Source: an uncultured Euryhalocaulis sp. (GTDB lineage: Bacteria; Pseudomonadota; Alphaproteobacteria; Caulobacterales; Maricaulaceae). Taken from it: a stretch of DNA of 64,000 nucleotides. Location of the stretch: contig CAJXKJ010000009.1 of assembly GCA_913055605.1 (NCBI GenBank), positions 1 to 64,000 on the forward strand, in the 5' to 3' direction. Below are positions 9,349 through 17,622 of this stretch, one piece after another (position 1 is the stretch's first letter; every line of letters starts with the position of its first letter). The notes under the pieces were generated by a model that did not search any database, was not told the DNA's origin, and saw only the letters and a program-made list of their open reading frames with translations. The translations under genes and the position numbers were made by a program.

Positions 9349-10692
9349 ATGTATGTCAGCAAGAAACATTTGTCCCGGCGCGCCGTGCTGCGCGGCGCCG
9401 GCGTGGCGCTGGGCCTGCCGTTCCTGAACGCGATGGTGCCGGCCGGCACGGCGCTGGCGCAGACCGCCGCGGCGCCCCGCCCGCGCCTGGGCTTCTTCTA
9501 TCTTCCGCACGGCGCGATCATGGGCAACACGACGCTGGGCCCGGATGTGAACGGCTGGACGCCGGACCGGGAAGGCGCGGATTTCGACTTCAAGGACATC
9601 CTGAAGCCGCTGGAGCCGCTGAAAAGCCGGCTGACCGTGGTGAGCCAGATGCACAACCGGCCCGCCGAAAGCAGCGCCGTGCACTCCATCACGCCGGGCA
9701 CCTGGCTGTCCTGCGTGGCGCCGGCCAAGAGCCAGCAGCCGCGCGGCGGCATCACCGTCGACCAGCTCGCCGCCCAGCATATCGGCCAGGACACGCCGCT
9801 GCCCTCGCTTGAGGTCTGCACCGAGCTCAATGGCGGCGGCGGCCAGTGCGACGGCACCTATGGCTGCAGCTTCGGCAAGACGATCTCCTTCGCCAACGCG
9901 ACCACGCCGCTGCCGATGGAGGAAGACCCGCGCAAGCTGTTCGAGAAGCTGTTCGGCCGCGGCAAGACCGAGGCCGAGCGCGCCGCGATCAACCGCGACT
10001 TCGCCTCGATGCTGGACATGGTGACCCAGGACGCCAAGCGGATGAAGCTGGATCTGGGCGCCGAGGACCGGGTGGTCATGGACGACTATCTGGAAAATGT
10101 GCGCGAGATCGAACGCCGCATGCAGATGATGGAGCAGCAGGACTCCGCCGACATGGCGCTGCCCGAAATCCCGGTCGCGATTCCGGATTTCGACGCGCAG
10201 CTGACCCTGATGTTCGACCTGATCGCGCTGGCTTACCAGGCCGACCTGACGCGCGTGGCGACCTTCATGCTGGCCGCGGAGGTCAGCAGCCGCACCTTCC
10301 CCGAACTCGGCATCCCGGAGGCGTTCCACCCGCTGTCGCACCGGACCGGGGACCGCGAGGCGGCCGAGAAGCTGATCCGCCTGCAGGCCTATTTCACGCA
10401 GGCCTACGCCAATTTCGCGCAGAAGCTGGCCGAAACGCCGGACGGCGAGAATTCGGTGCTGGACAACGCCATGCTCGTCTACGGCTCGAACATGAGCAGC
10501 AGCAACAAGCACGACAATTATCCGCTGCCGACCACGGTTCTGGGCGGCGGCGCCGGAACGCTGAAAGGCAACCAGCATATCCGCACCGCGGACCATACGC
10601 CGCTAGCCAATCTCCACCTGACCCTGTTGCAGCGCGCCGGCGTGCCGGAAACCGCGTTCGGCGACAGCACCGGCACGATCGAGGAGATCTAG
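9349..10692 (+). CDS. DUF1552 domain-containing protein, Tat-exported
   Basis: 447 residues, complete. The N-terminus MYVSKKHLSRRAVLRGAGVALGLPFL is a Tat-type leader, and GGGAGGA lies just upstream of the ATG. The body matches DUF1552 and the truncated copy at 1-798, with about half of residues identical by eye in the C-terminal 260. The family's activity is unknown; it nearly always accompanies DUF1592-type haem proteins such as the gene 27 bp upstream, so the two probably act together in the periplasm (inference). It is followed after four bases by an ankyrin gene, repeating the arrangement at 1-2360. Confidence 0.9.
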   Translation: MYVSKKHLSRRAVLRGAGVALGLPFLNAMVPAGTALAQTAAAPRPRLGFFYLPHGAIMGNTTLGPDVNGWTPDREGADFDFKDILKPLEPLKSRLTVVSQMHNRPAESSAVHSITPGTWLSCVAPAKSQQPRGGITVDQLAAQHIGQDTPLPSLEVCTELNGGGGQCDGTYGCSFGKTISFANATTPLPMEEDPRKLFEKLFGRGKTEAERAAINRDFASMLDMVTQDAKRMKLDLGAEDRVVMDDYLENVREIERRMQMMEQQDSADMALPEIPVAIPDFDAQLTLMFDLIALAYQADLTRVATFMLAAEVSSRTFPELGIPEAFHPLSHRTGDREAAEKLIRLQAYFTQAYANFAQKLAETPDGENSVLDNAMLVYGSNMSSSNKHDNYPLPTTVLGGGAGTLKGNQHIRTADHTPLANLHLTLLQRAGVPETAFGDSTGTIEEI

Positions 10693-10696
10693 GGCC

Positions 10697-12277
10697 ATGC
10701 GCGCGCATTTCCTCGCCGTCACGCTTCTGGCCGCCGCCGCCGCGCCCGCCATCGCGGCCGACAGCGCCGATATTGTCGCGGCGGCGGAGGCGGGCGATTC
10801 CGACGCGGTCCGCGGCCTGATCCGCACCGGGGCCGACGCGTCGGCGGCCTCGGCCGACGGCACAACCGCGCTGCACTGGGCCGCCTATAACGGCGATGCG
10901 GAGCTTGCCCGGACGCTGCTGCGCGCCGGCGCCGACCCGGATGGGCAGAACGATTACGGCGCGACGCCGCTGTCCGCTGCGGCGCTGGCCGCCGACACGG
11001 TGCTGATCGAGGCGCTGCTGGACGGCGGGGCCGATCCCGACCTCGCCAATGCGGACGGGCAGACGCCGCTGATGGTGGTGGCGCGCTCCGGCAATGTCGA
11101 CGCGGCGCGCGCGCTGCTGAAGGCCGGCGCCGATCCCAACGCGACCGAACAATGGCGCGGGCAGACCGCCCTGATCTGGGCCGCCGCGCAGGGCCGGCCG
11201 GACATGGTCGCCCTGCTGCTGGAGCACGGCGCCGGGCCGGACGCGCGCGGCAAGGTCAATCACTGGGAAAGCCAGGTCAGCGGCGAGCCGCGCGCCCAGT
11301 ATCGCGAGATGGGCGGGCTGACGCCGATGCTCTACGCCGCGCGCGAGGGCTGCGCGGAATGCCTGTCGCGGCTGGTCGAAGGCGGCGCGGACCCGGACCT
11401 GCCGGACCCGCAGGGCGTCACGCCGCTGGTGATGGCGATCAACAGCATGCATTTCGACGCGGCCAAAGTGCTGATCGAGGCCGGCGCCGATGTCGACAAA
11501 TGGGACTGGTGGGGCCGCTCGCCGCTTTATGTCGCGGTGGACATGAACACCGTGCCCTATGGCGGGCGCGTGGACCGTCCGGCGGTCGACGACGCCACCT
11601 CGCTGGACGTGATCCGCATGCTGCTGGAGCGCGGGGCCAATCCGGACACGCGGCTGAAACTGTTTCCGCCCTACCGCCATGTCGAGGACGACCGCGGCTG
11701 CGACCTGATGCTGGACATCGGCACGACGCCGCTGCTGCGCGCCGCCAAGACGTTCGACGCCCCGGCGATCGCGCTGCTGCTGGAGCACGGCGCCGACGTG
11801 AACAAATCCAATGTCTATGGCGTGGCGCCGGTCATGGCCGCCGCCGGGACCTGGTCGGTGGAGTGCGACGTGCGCGGCGGGCCGGGATATCTGGACGCCA
11901 ACGTGCAGGAGAAATCCATCGCGGCGCTGGACCTGCTGCTGAAGGCCGGCGCGGACATCAACGCAAGCGACGATCTGGACCGGGGCAGTTTCGGCCAGGC
12001 CCGCGGCCAGACCGCCCTGCACGGCGCGGCCTTCTGGGGATGGAACGATGTCGTCCGCTATCTGGTCGCGAACGGTGCGGACATCACGGCGCAGGACAGG
12101 AACGGCATGACGCCGATCGACGCCGCGATGGGCCGCGCCGGCGGCCACGACCGCGGCGCGACGATCATGGTGTTCGAGGAGACCGCCGCCCTGTTGCGCG
12201 AACTGTGTGCGGAACAGGCCGGTTGCGCGCTTCCGCCCGAACAGGCGGCCCAGGCGGGCGACCCCTCCGCCGGGTAA
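10697..12277 (+). CDS. Exported ankyrin-repeat protein (copy 2)
   Basis: 526 residues. Signal peptide MRAHFLAVTLLAAAAAPAIAA, then ankyrin repeats throughout (TALHWAAYNGDAELARTLLRAGADPDG, TPLMVVARSGNVDAARALLKAGADPN and others), including the same WDWWGRSPLYVAVDMNTV and KLFPPYRHVEDD blocks as copy 1. It ends with a cysteine-containing tail (ELCAEQAGCALPPE) that copy 1 lacks. It is the last gene of the MBL-DUF1592-DUF1552-ankyrin unit, starting four bases after the DUF1552 stop. A protein-binding scaffold in the periplasm is the likely role; the partner is unknown. Confidence 0.87.
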   Translation: MRAHFLAVTLLAAAAAPAIAADSADIVAAAEAGDSDAVRGLIRTGADASAASADGTTALHWAAYNGDAELARTLLRAGADPDGQNDYGATPLSAAALAADTVLIEALLDGGADPDLANADGQTPLMVVARSGNVDAARALLKAGADPNATEQWRGQTALIWAAAQGRPDMVALLLEHGAGPDARGKVNHWESQVSGEPRAQYREMGGLTPMLYAAREGCAECLSRLVEGGADPDLPDPQGVTPLVMAINSMHFDAAKVLIEAGADVDKWDWWGRSPLYVAVDMNTVPYGGRVDRPAVDDATSLDVIRMLLERGANPDTRLKLFPPYRHVEDDRGCDLMLDIGTTPLLRAAKTFDAPAIALLLEHGADVNKSNVYGVAPVMAAAGTWSVECDVRGGPGYLDANVQEKSIAALDLLLKAGADINASDDLDRGSFGQARGQTALHGAAFWGWNDVVRYLVANGADITAQDRNGMTPIDAAMGRAGGHDRGATIMVFEETAALLRELCAEQAGCALPPEQAAQAGDPSAG

Positions 12278-12310
12278 TTTTCGAAAAGCGCCGTCCGGCT
12301 CGGGGCCGGT

Positions 12311-12550
12311 TCAGCCCTCCACGTCCGTTTCCGGGCGGTCGTCGCCGCGCGAAAGCTCGTGGCGCCAGTGGCCGGTCTCGTCCTCATAGGTGATCCCGAC
12401 CGTCTCGCCGGCCACGACCTGTTCCTTGGCCGCGCGTTCGGCCGCCGCGCGGGCGGCGTCATGGCTCGGAAACGTCTCGGAAAACACGCCCTGGACCGTA
12501 TAGGCCCAGCCGCCGTCATGCTGCACGATCTGGTAGACAAGTTTCGCCAT
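12311..12550 (-). CDS. DUF2188 domain-containing small protein
   Basis: 79 residues, MAKLVYQIVQHDGGWAYTV..., matching the DUF2188 pattern: a short beta-rich domain with HDGGWAY, then SHDAARAAAERAAKEQ. The longer ORF-track start is rejected because GGAGG sits about seven bases before the ATG at 12550. Function of the family is unknown. It is convergent with the ankyrin gene and divergent from nhaA. Confidence 0.8.
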   Translation of the reverse strand: MAKLVYQIVQHDGGWAYTVQGVFSETFPSHDAARAAAERAAKEQVVAGETVGITYEDETGHWRHELSRGDDRPETDVEG

Positions 12551-12695
12551 GGCCCGGCCCTCCGATAGCGCGCCCCGGAACGATCCTCCCTTTCCGTGAC
12601 TGTTACAAGCAGGGGAACTGGACGCCGGCCTTGCGATTGGGCGCGCGGGACGGCGCGGGCTTGTGTATCGTCCGGAAAACCTCTCCGGTTCCGGC

Positions 12696-14582
12696 ATGCA
12701 CGACTCTGCGCCCCAGACCGTCCGACTCGACCGCCCGGTGGACGCCGGGCGCGATCACGTGCTGGGGGAGGACCAGGCGACCATCACCCTGGTGGAGTAC
12801 GGCAGCTATGCCTGCCCCTATTGCCGCGCGGCCAATGACGAGATCGCCAAGCTGCGCGACCGGCTGGGCGGCCAGCTGCGCTATGTCTTCCGCCACCGGC
12901 CTCTGACCGGCAGCGACCTGGCCCGCCGCGCGGCGGTGCTGGCCGAGCGCGCCGATCCCGACCAGTTCTGGGCCGCCCATATCAAGCTGATGACCCGGTC
13001 GGAGACGCTGGGCGAGGACGACCTGCAGGCGGTCGCCGCCGATCTGGGCGTTCTCGACAGGGACATGCCGGAGGCGGGCGCCCCGGACGCGGCGCAGGCC
13101 CGCGCCGAGGCGCGCGTGGCAGAGGACGAGCGGAGCGCCGCCGCCAGCGGCGTGATGGTCACCCCGACCTTCTTCGTGAACGGCCGCCGCTATGACGGGC
13201 CGTGGGACGAAAGCTCGCTGGCCGACGCGGCCCTGGGCACGCTCGGCCACCGGGTCGGCGCCACGGCGCTGGACTTCGCGCGCTGGGGTCCTTCGGCGGG
13301 CGTGCTGCTGCTGATCGCCGCGCTTGTCGCTTTGGTGCTCAGCAATTCGCCGCTGGGCCCGGCGGTGGAGGCGTTCTGGGAATGGGATCTGGGCTTCGCC
13401 TTCGGCGAGTCCGGCTTCGCCATGTCGCTGCGCCACTGGATCAATGACGGCCTTCTGACGGTCTTCTTCCTGGTCGTCGGGCTGGAGATCAAACGCGAAT
13501 TCACCGTCGGCCACCTCGCCACGCGGCGAAGGGCCGCGCTGCCCGTCGTGGCGGCGCTGGGCGGGATGATCGGGCCGGTGGTGCTGTATCTGGCCCTGAT
13601 CGCCAATCCGGAATGGCGGCATGGCTGGGGCGTGCCGGTCGCCACCGACACCGCCTTCGCCATCGCGCTGATCGCGATGCTGGGGCGGCGCGTGCCGCTG
13701 GCCCTGCGGGTCTTCCTCACCGCCACCGCGATCGTCGACGATATCGGCGCGATCCTGGTCGTGGCGGCCTTCTATTCGGGGGAGCTGCAGCCGGTTTATC
13801 TCGTCGCCGCGGCCGCGCTGGTGGTCCTGCTGGCCCTGCTGAACCGGGCCGGGGTATACCGCGCCGCGCCCTATATCCTGCTGGGCGTGCTGCTGTGGAT
13901 TTTCGTGTTCGCCGGGGGGCTGCACGCCACGCTGGCCGGCGTCCTGCTGGCCTTCGTCATCCCGACCCGGCCGCCGGCAAACCTGGCCGCGCTCACCGCC
14001 CAGGCCGACGCGGTCATCAAGGCCGAGGCCGAGCGCGGCGACGAGGCCCTGCGCCATGGCCCGTCGGTTCCCGCCCTGCAGGCGCTGGACCGGATTCACG
14101 ACCGGCTGGAATCCCCGGCCGACCGCCTGCTGCGCCGCATGGGGGGGCAGTCCAGCTATGTCGTGCTGCCGGTGTTCGCGCTGGCCAATGCGGGGGTGGC
14201 GCTGTCCGGCGGGGTGTGGAGCGGGCACGGATCGCTGCTGCTGGCCGTCATCGCCGGGCTGGCGATCGGCAAGCCGCTGGGCATCTTTTCGGCTTCGGCG
14301 CTGGCGGTGCGGCTGGGCGTCGCCGAAAAGCCGGACGCCTATTCCTGGCGCCAGCTGGCCGGGGCCGGTGCGCTGGCCGGCATCGGCTTCACCATGTCGC
14401 TGTTCATCGCCGGCCAGGCCTTCGCCGACCCGGAGGATTTCGCCGCCGCCAAGATCGCGGTCTTCGCCGCCTCGGTCCTGGCCGCCACGCTGGGGGTCGC
14501 CCTGCTCTGGGGCGCGGAGGCCGCCCGCCGCCCGCGGGAGGACGCCGCCGAGTGCGACGAGCGCGCCTGCACGCCACTGTAG
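12696..14582 (+). CDS. nhaA: DsbA-like thioredoxin domain fused to NhaA Na+/H+ antiporter
   Basis: 628 residues from the ATG at 12696 (GTG at 12663 is an alternative; neither has a strong ribosome site). Residues about 1-185 form a DsbA/thioredoxin-like domain with a CPYC redox motif in YGSYACPYCRAAND and a cis-proline loop VTPTFFVNG. From about 190 the protein is a typical NhaA with 11-12 membrane segments, including VATDTAFAIALIAML and ATAIVDDIGAILVV, whose adjacent aspartates are the ion-binding pair of the family. There is no signal peptide, so the redox domain should face the cytoplasm on the NhaA N-terminus. Role: sodium and pH homeostasis, possibly redox-tuned (inference). Confidence 0.92.
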   Translation: MHDSAPQTVRLDRPVDAGRDHVLGEDQATITLVEYGSYACPYCRAANDEIAKLRDRLGGQLRYVFRHRPLTGSDLARRAAVLAERADPDQFWAAHIKLMTRSETLGEDDLQAVAADLGVLDRDMPEAGAPDAAQARAEARVAEDERSAAASGVMVTPTFFVNGRRYDGPWDESSLADAALGTLGHRVGATALDFARWGPSAGVLLLIAALVALVLSNSPLGPAVEAFWEWDLGFAFGESGFAMSLRHWINDGLLTVFFLVVGLEIKREFTVGHLATRRRAALPVVAALGGMIGPVVLYLALIANPEWRHGWGVPVATDTAFAIALIAMLGRRVPLALRVFLTATAIVDDIGAILVVAAFYSGELQPVYLVAAAALVVLLALLNRAGVYRAAPYILLGVLLWIFVFAGGLHATLAGVLLAFVIPTRPPANLAALTAQADAVIKAEAERGDEALRHGPSVPALQALDRIHDRLESPADRLLRRMGGQSSYVVLPVFALANAGVALSGGVWSGHGSLLLAVIAGLAIGKPLGIFSASALAVRLGVAEKPDAYSWRQLAGAGALAGIGFTMSLFIAGQAFADPEDFAAAKIAVFAASVLAATLGVALLWGAEAARRPREDAAECDERACTPL

Positions 14583-14590
14583 TGCGGCCC

Positions 14591-15160
14591 TTACTCCGCC
14601 AGCGGGTTTCCGCGCGGCTCCCAGGTTTCGTCGAACCGGTCCGGCAGGCCGCTGTCGGAGCTGATATAGCGCCGCGCGATCAACCATTTGCCGTCCTGCT
14701 TCACCAGCTCGGTGTCCTCCCGCCCCTGTTCGTACAGGCGCGGCGCCTCGCCGACCCCGTCATTCATCACGCCGGTCCAGATGACATGCGCCTCCGCCGT
14801 GTCGCCATGCACCTCGATCACCGGATTGGTCAGCAGCATATGGCCGCGCGGATAGGCGGGGCGTTCGGATTCGCCGTCGCGGCTCGGCCCCGCGCCGTAC
14901 AGCGCGTCGATCTCCGCATGGCCGACCGCCACCGTTCCGTCGACGTCCAGCAGCGCGTCCTCGGTGAAATAGTCGGACAGCTCATGCGCCTGGCCATTGG
15001 CGAGGTCGTAATAATAGCGGGTCAGGAAATCCTCGATCTGGATCCGGTCCAGAAGCGTCTCCGCGGTGACCTGCTGCGCCGCCGCCGGAACGGCAATGGC
15101 GGTGAGGCCGGCCAGCAGAGCCAGCCGGGATAGAATGCGTACAGACTGCGCCGTTTTCAT
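14591..15160 (-). CDS. SnoaL-like / NTF2-fold exported protein
   Basis: 189 residues. N-terminal signal peptide (LSRLALLAGLTAIAVPAAAQQ), then a SnoaL_4-like NTF2-fold domain: LLDRIQIEDFLTRYYYDLANGQAHELSDYFTEDALLDV and the C-terminal WLIARRYISSDSG. Relatives include polyketide cyclases and hydroxysteroid-isomerase-like proteins as well as many with no known reaction, so no specific activity is assigned. It follows the HAD gene on the same strand after 84 bp and may or may not belong to that operon. Confidence 0.78.
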   Translation of the reverse strand: MKTAQSVRILSRLALLAGLTAIAVPAAAQQVTAETLLDRIQIEDFLTRYYYDLANGQAHELSDYFTEDALLDVDGTVAVGHAEIDALYGAGPSRDGESERPAYPRGHMLLTNPVIEVHGDTAEAHVIWTGVMNDGVGEAPRLYEQGREDTELVKQDGKWLIARRYISSDSGLPDRFDETWEPRGNPLAE

Positions 15161-15244
15161 CTGGCGTCCTCCCCATAGTGTTTGTTGCCGGCCGCGGGGG
15201 CCGGACGGGGAGGATAGCCGCGCCGCTCAGCTGAGTCAGGCGAG

Positions 15245-16153
15245 TCAGGCGGATCGGCGCGAACGGGTCTTCAGCAATTCGCCGACGCCGCTCAGCAGGC
15301 GGTGCGGCTGGCGGTCCGCCGGCTGGACCTTCCAGTCTTTCGCCTTGTAATAGCCGGTGGTGACGCCATAGCCGGTGGCGCCGCCGCGCCGCGCCATCAG
15401 GATTTCGCAGGCCGGATCGTCCCCCACCACGCCGACGCGCGTGGCCGGCACCCCCAGCCGACGCGCGATGAAGCGCAGCGCCTGGATCGACGGCTTGCCG
15501 GTCAACAGCATCTTCGCGCCGGTCATCTTGCGGATCGCCGCGACGATGGCGTGGGAATAGCCCATGCTGCGCCCCGCCGAGGTCGCGAAGAACGGCACGT
15601 CGGAGGCGCAATACAGCTCCGCGCCGTTCCAGATCGCGTTGCAGGCCTGTTCGATGTCCTTCATTCCGCAATCGGGGTGCCAGCCGACATAGACCGCGTC
15701 GGTCTCTTCCGCGCCGTCGTCGCCGGTGAAGCGCGTGGCGATTCCCGCCTGCTCCAGGCACCAGCCGACGCCGGGCGAGCCCAGCACCAGCGCCGATTTC
15801 ACCCCGCGCCGCGTCATCATGTCGGCGGCGACGCTGGACGGGGTCAGCATCTGGTCGTCGGCGACGGGCAGGCCGATCTTGCGCAGCTTCGCCGCCTGTT
15901 CGGGCGGCGGATAGGCGCTGCCGTTGGTGAAGGCGACATAGGGCACGCCGCGGCGGCTGAGCTCCTCCAGCGTCTCCACCGCACCAGGCAGCAGCGTATA
16001 GCCGCCCAGCGCCCGGTCGCTGAGGATCAGCGTGCCGTCCACGTCGAACATATAGGCCTCGGGCGCCGGCGGCGTTTTCGCGGGCGCTGTCTTCGCTGGC
16101 GTCTTCACTGTCGTCTTCGCGCTCTTTTTCGGGGCGCGTTTAGCGGCGCTCAT
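15245..16153 (-). CDS. HAD-IIA family hydrolase (NagD-like phosphatase)
   Basis: 302 residues. Motif I is FDVDGTLI, motif II FTNGSAYPP, motif III is the lysine in TGKPS, and motif IV is VGDDPACEI: the full HAD set with an IIA-type cap. Relatives dephosphorylate small phosphometabolites. The first 30 residues are a Lys/Ala/Pro-rich tail (KKSAKTTVKTPAKTAPAKTP) not needed for catalysis. The start codon overlaps the stop of the carboxyltransferase gene (ATGA), making it the last tightly coupled gene of the dikinase/biotin-carboxylase operon. This suggests it acts on a phosphorylated pathway intermediate or removes an off-pathway one (inference). Confidence 0.88.
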   Translation of the reverse strand: MSAAKRAPKKSAKTTVKTPAKTAPAKTPPAPEAYMFDVDGTLILSDRALGGYTLLPGAVETLEELSRRGVPYVAFTNGSAYPPPEQAAKLRKIGLPVADDQMLTPSSVAADMMTRRGVKSALVLGSPGVGWCLEQAGIATRFTGDDGAEETDAVYVGWHPDCGMKDIEQACNAIWNGAELYCASDVPFFATSAGRSMGYSHAIVAAIRKMTGAKMLLTGKPSIQALRFIARRLGVPATRVGVVGDDPACEILMARRGGATGYGVTTGYYKAKDWKVQPADRQPHRLLSGVGELLKTRSRRSA

Positions 16154-17622
16154 CGGCTCAGCTCCAGATGGAAATCGGGCTTGTCCACGGTGACGCTCTC
16201 CAGATCGTCGCGCGCCAGCAAAGCGCGGATCAGCTCCATCGCCGCGTCGCGTCCGGGGACGTAGGTGCGCGGCGCCGGGCCGGCGGCCTGCATCGCGTCG
16301 ACCTGTTCGGCCGGCATGGTGGCGCGCAGCAGGAATTCCTCGTCCGACAGATCGCGGCCCACACGGCGGCGCAGCTCGTCGACGCTGGCCATGTCCGGTT
16401 CGTCGGCCAGCTCCCTGGCGCGGGGCGACGACATGATGCGGTCCATCACATGATCGGCGATCGGGGCGTTCGGGCGGCCGAACCGGCCGATCGCATAGCG
16501 CACGATCTCGTCGGGGATGGTCTCGTAGCGCTCCCGTCCCGCCTGCACGCCGGTGACGTTCAGCATCGCCTGGGTCATCACCATCTGGGCGAAGGGCGTC
16601 ATGACGATGGGATAGCCCAGCTCCTCGCGCACGCGGGCCAGCTCCTCCACCACCTGATCCTCGATGCCGGTGATGCGCTGCTCCGCGAAATGGCGGCGCA
16701 TCGTGCCCATCATGCCGCCCGGCAATTGGTGGCGCAGATAGGCCGCGTCGAAGGCGCGCGGCGCCCCGGCGGCCAGGCCCTCGGCCTCCGCCAGCTCGGT
16801 GAAATAGCGCACGACCTCGGCCAGCGCGTCCTCGTCCACCTGCACGCTGTGGCCCAGCGCCTTCAGATTTTTCAGAACGCGTTCCGCCGGCGGGTTGGAC
16901 GGGCCGTCCGCCGCCGCGCCGCTGGCGCACTGCACGGTCTCCGCGCCATAGGACGCGCCGTCCGCATAGGTGAGGTCCGCCAGGCCCGCGGTGCAGTGGG
17001 CGTGCAGCTCCAGCGGCTTGTCGCCCATTTCGGCGAGGATGGCGGGGATCAGCGTGCGCGCCCGCTCCGGCGTCAGCAGGCCGCCGACATCCTTGATATA
17101 GAGCGCGTCGACGTCCGGGCTCGCCGCCATCTGGCGCGCGCGCTCCACGAAATGCGCGTCGTCATGAACCGGGCTGATCGTATAGACGAGCGCGGTGACG
17201 ACATAGGATGCGCCGCCCGCCTTGGCCATGCGCGCCCCGGCCAGATTGCCCTCCACATCATTCATCGGATCGGCGATGGCGAAGCGGCCGACGCCGTTAT
17301 TGACCAGCGTGCGATAGGCCAGCGCCATGAATTCCGGGCTCGCCGTCTCCCAGGAGATGAAGCGGAAGCCGGTGGACAGGAATTGCAGCGGCGTGTTCGG
17401 GCAGGCCTCGGCCATCAGGCGGATCCGCTCCCAAGGGTCTTCCTTCTTGAACCGGGCGGCGACGGCCATGTGCGTGGAGGTGGTGAAGTCGATCGCCTTG
17501 AACCCGACCTGGTCCATGATCGGCGCGACGCTCAGCGTGCGCGCGGTGTCGATCCCGAGCGCCGCCCACAGGCATTGATTGCCGTCGCGCAGCGAGGTCT
17601 CGACCATGCGGATGTCAGCCAT
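16150..17622 (-). CDS. HMGL-type biotin-dependent carboxyltransferase
   Basis: 490 residues with the TIM-barrel architecture of the carboxyltransferase of pyruvate carboxylase, transcarboxylase 5S and oxaloacetate decarboxylase. Visible landmarks: ETSLRDGNQCL (family RDxxQ), RFKKEDPWERIRLM, the carbamylated lysine region YIKDVGGLLTPE, the metal ligands in ELHAHCTAG, and QLPGGMMGTMRRHF. The last two differ from the usual HxHDTxG and PGGMxSN forms, so the substrate may not be pyruvate. Its start overlaps the biotin carboxylase gene by 8 bp and its end overlaps the HAD gene by 4 bp. With the neighbouring BC and BCCP it forms a complete three-subunit carboxylase. Substrate unknown. Confidence 0.87.
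   Translation of the reverse strand: MADIRMVETSLRDGNQCLWAALGIDTARTLSVAPIMDQVGFKAIDFTTSTHMAVAARFKKEDPWERIRLMAEACPNTPLQFLSTGFRFISWETASPEFMALAYRTLVNNGVGRFAIADPMNDVEGNLAGARMAKAGGASYVVTALVYTISPVHDDAHFVERARQMAASPDVDALYIKDVGGLLTPERARTLIPAILAEMGDKPLELHAHCTAGLADLTYADGASYGAETVQCASGAAADGPSNPPAERVLKNLKALGHSVQVDEDALAEVVRYFTELAEAEGLAAGAPRAFDAAYLRHQLPGGMMGTMRRHFAEQRITGIEDQVVEELARVREELGYPIVMTPFAQMVMTQAMLNVTGVQAGRERYETIPDEIVRYAIGRFGRPNAPIADHVMDRIMSSPRARELADEPDMASVDELRRRVGRDLSDEEFLLRATMPAEQVDAMQAAGPAPRTYVPGRDAAMELIRALLARDDLESVTVDKPDFHLELSR

Noticed and set aside
6988-10596. 1202-residue minus-strand ORF
   Set aside because: Antisense to the DUF1592-family and DUF1552 genes, whose domains and haem motifs are clear. 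The ORF itself matches nothing.
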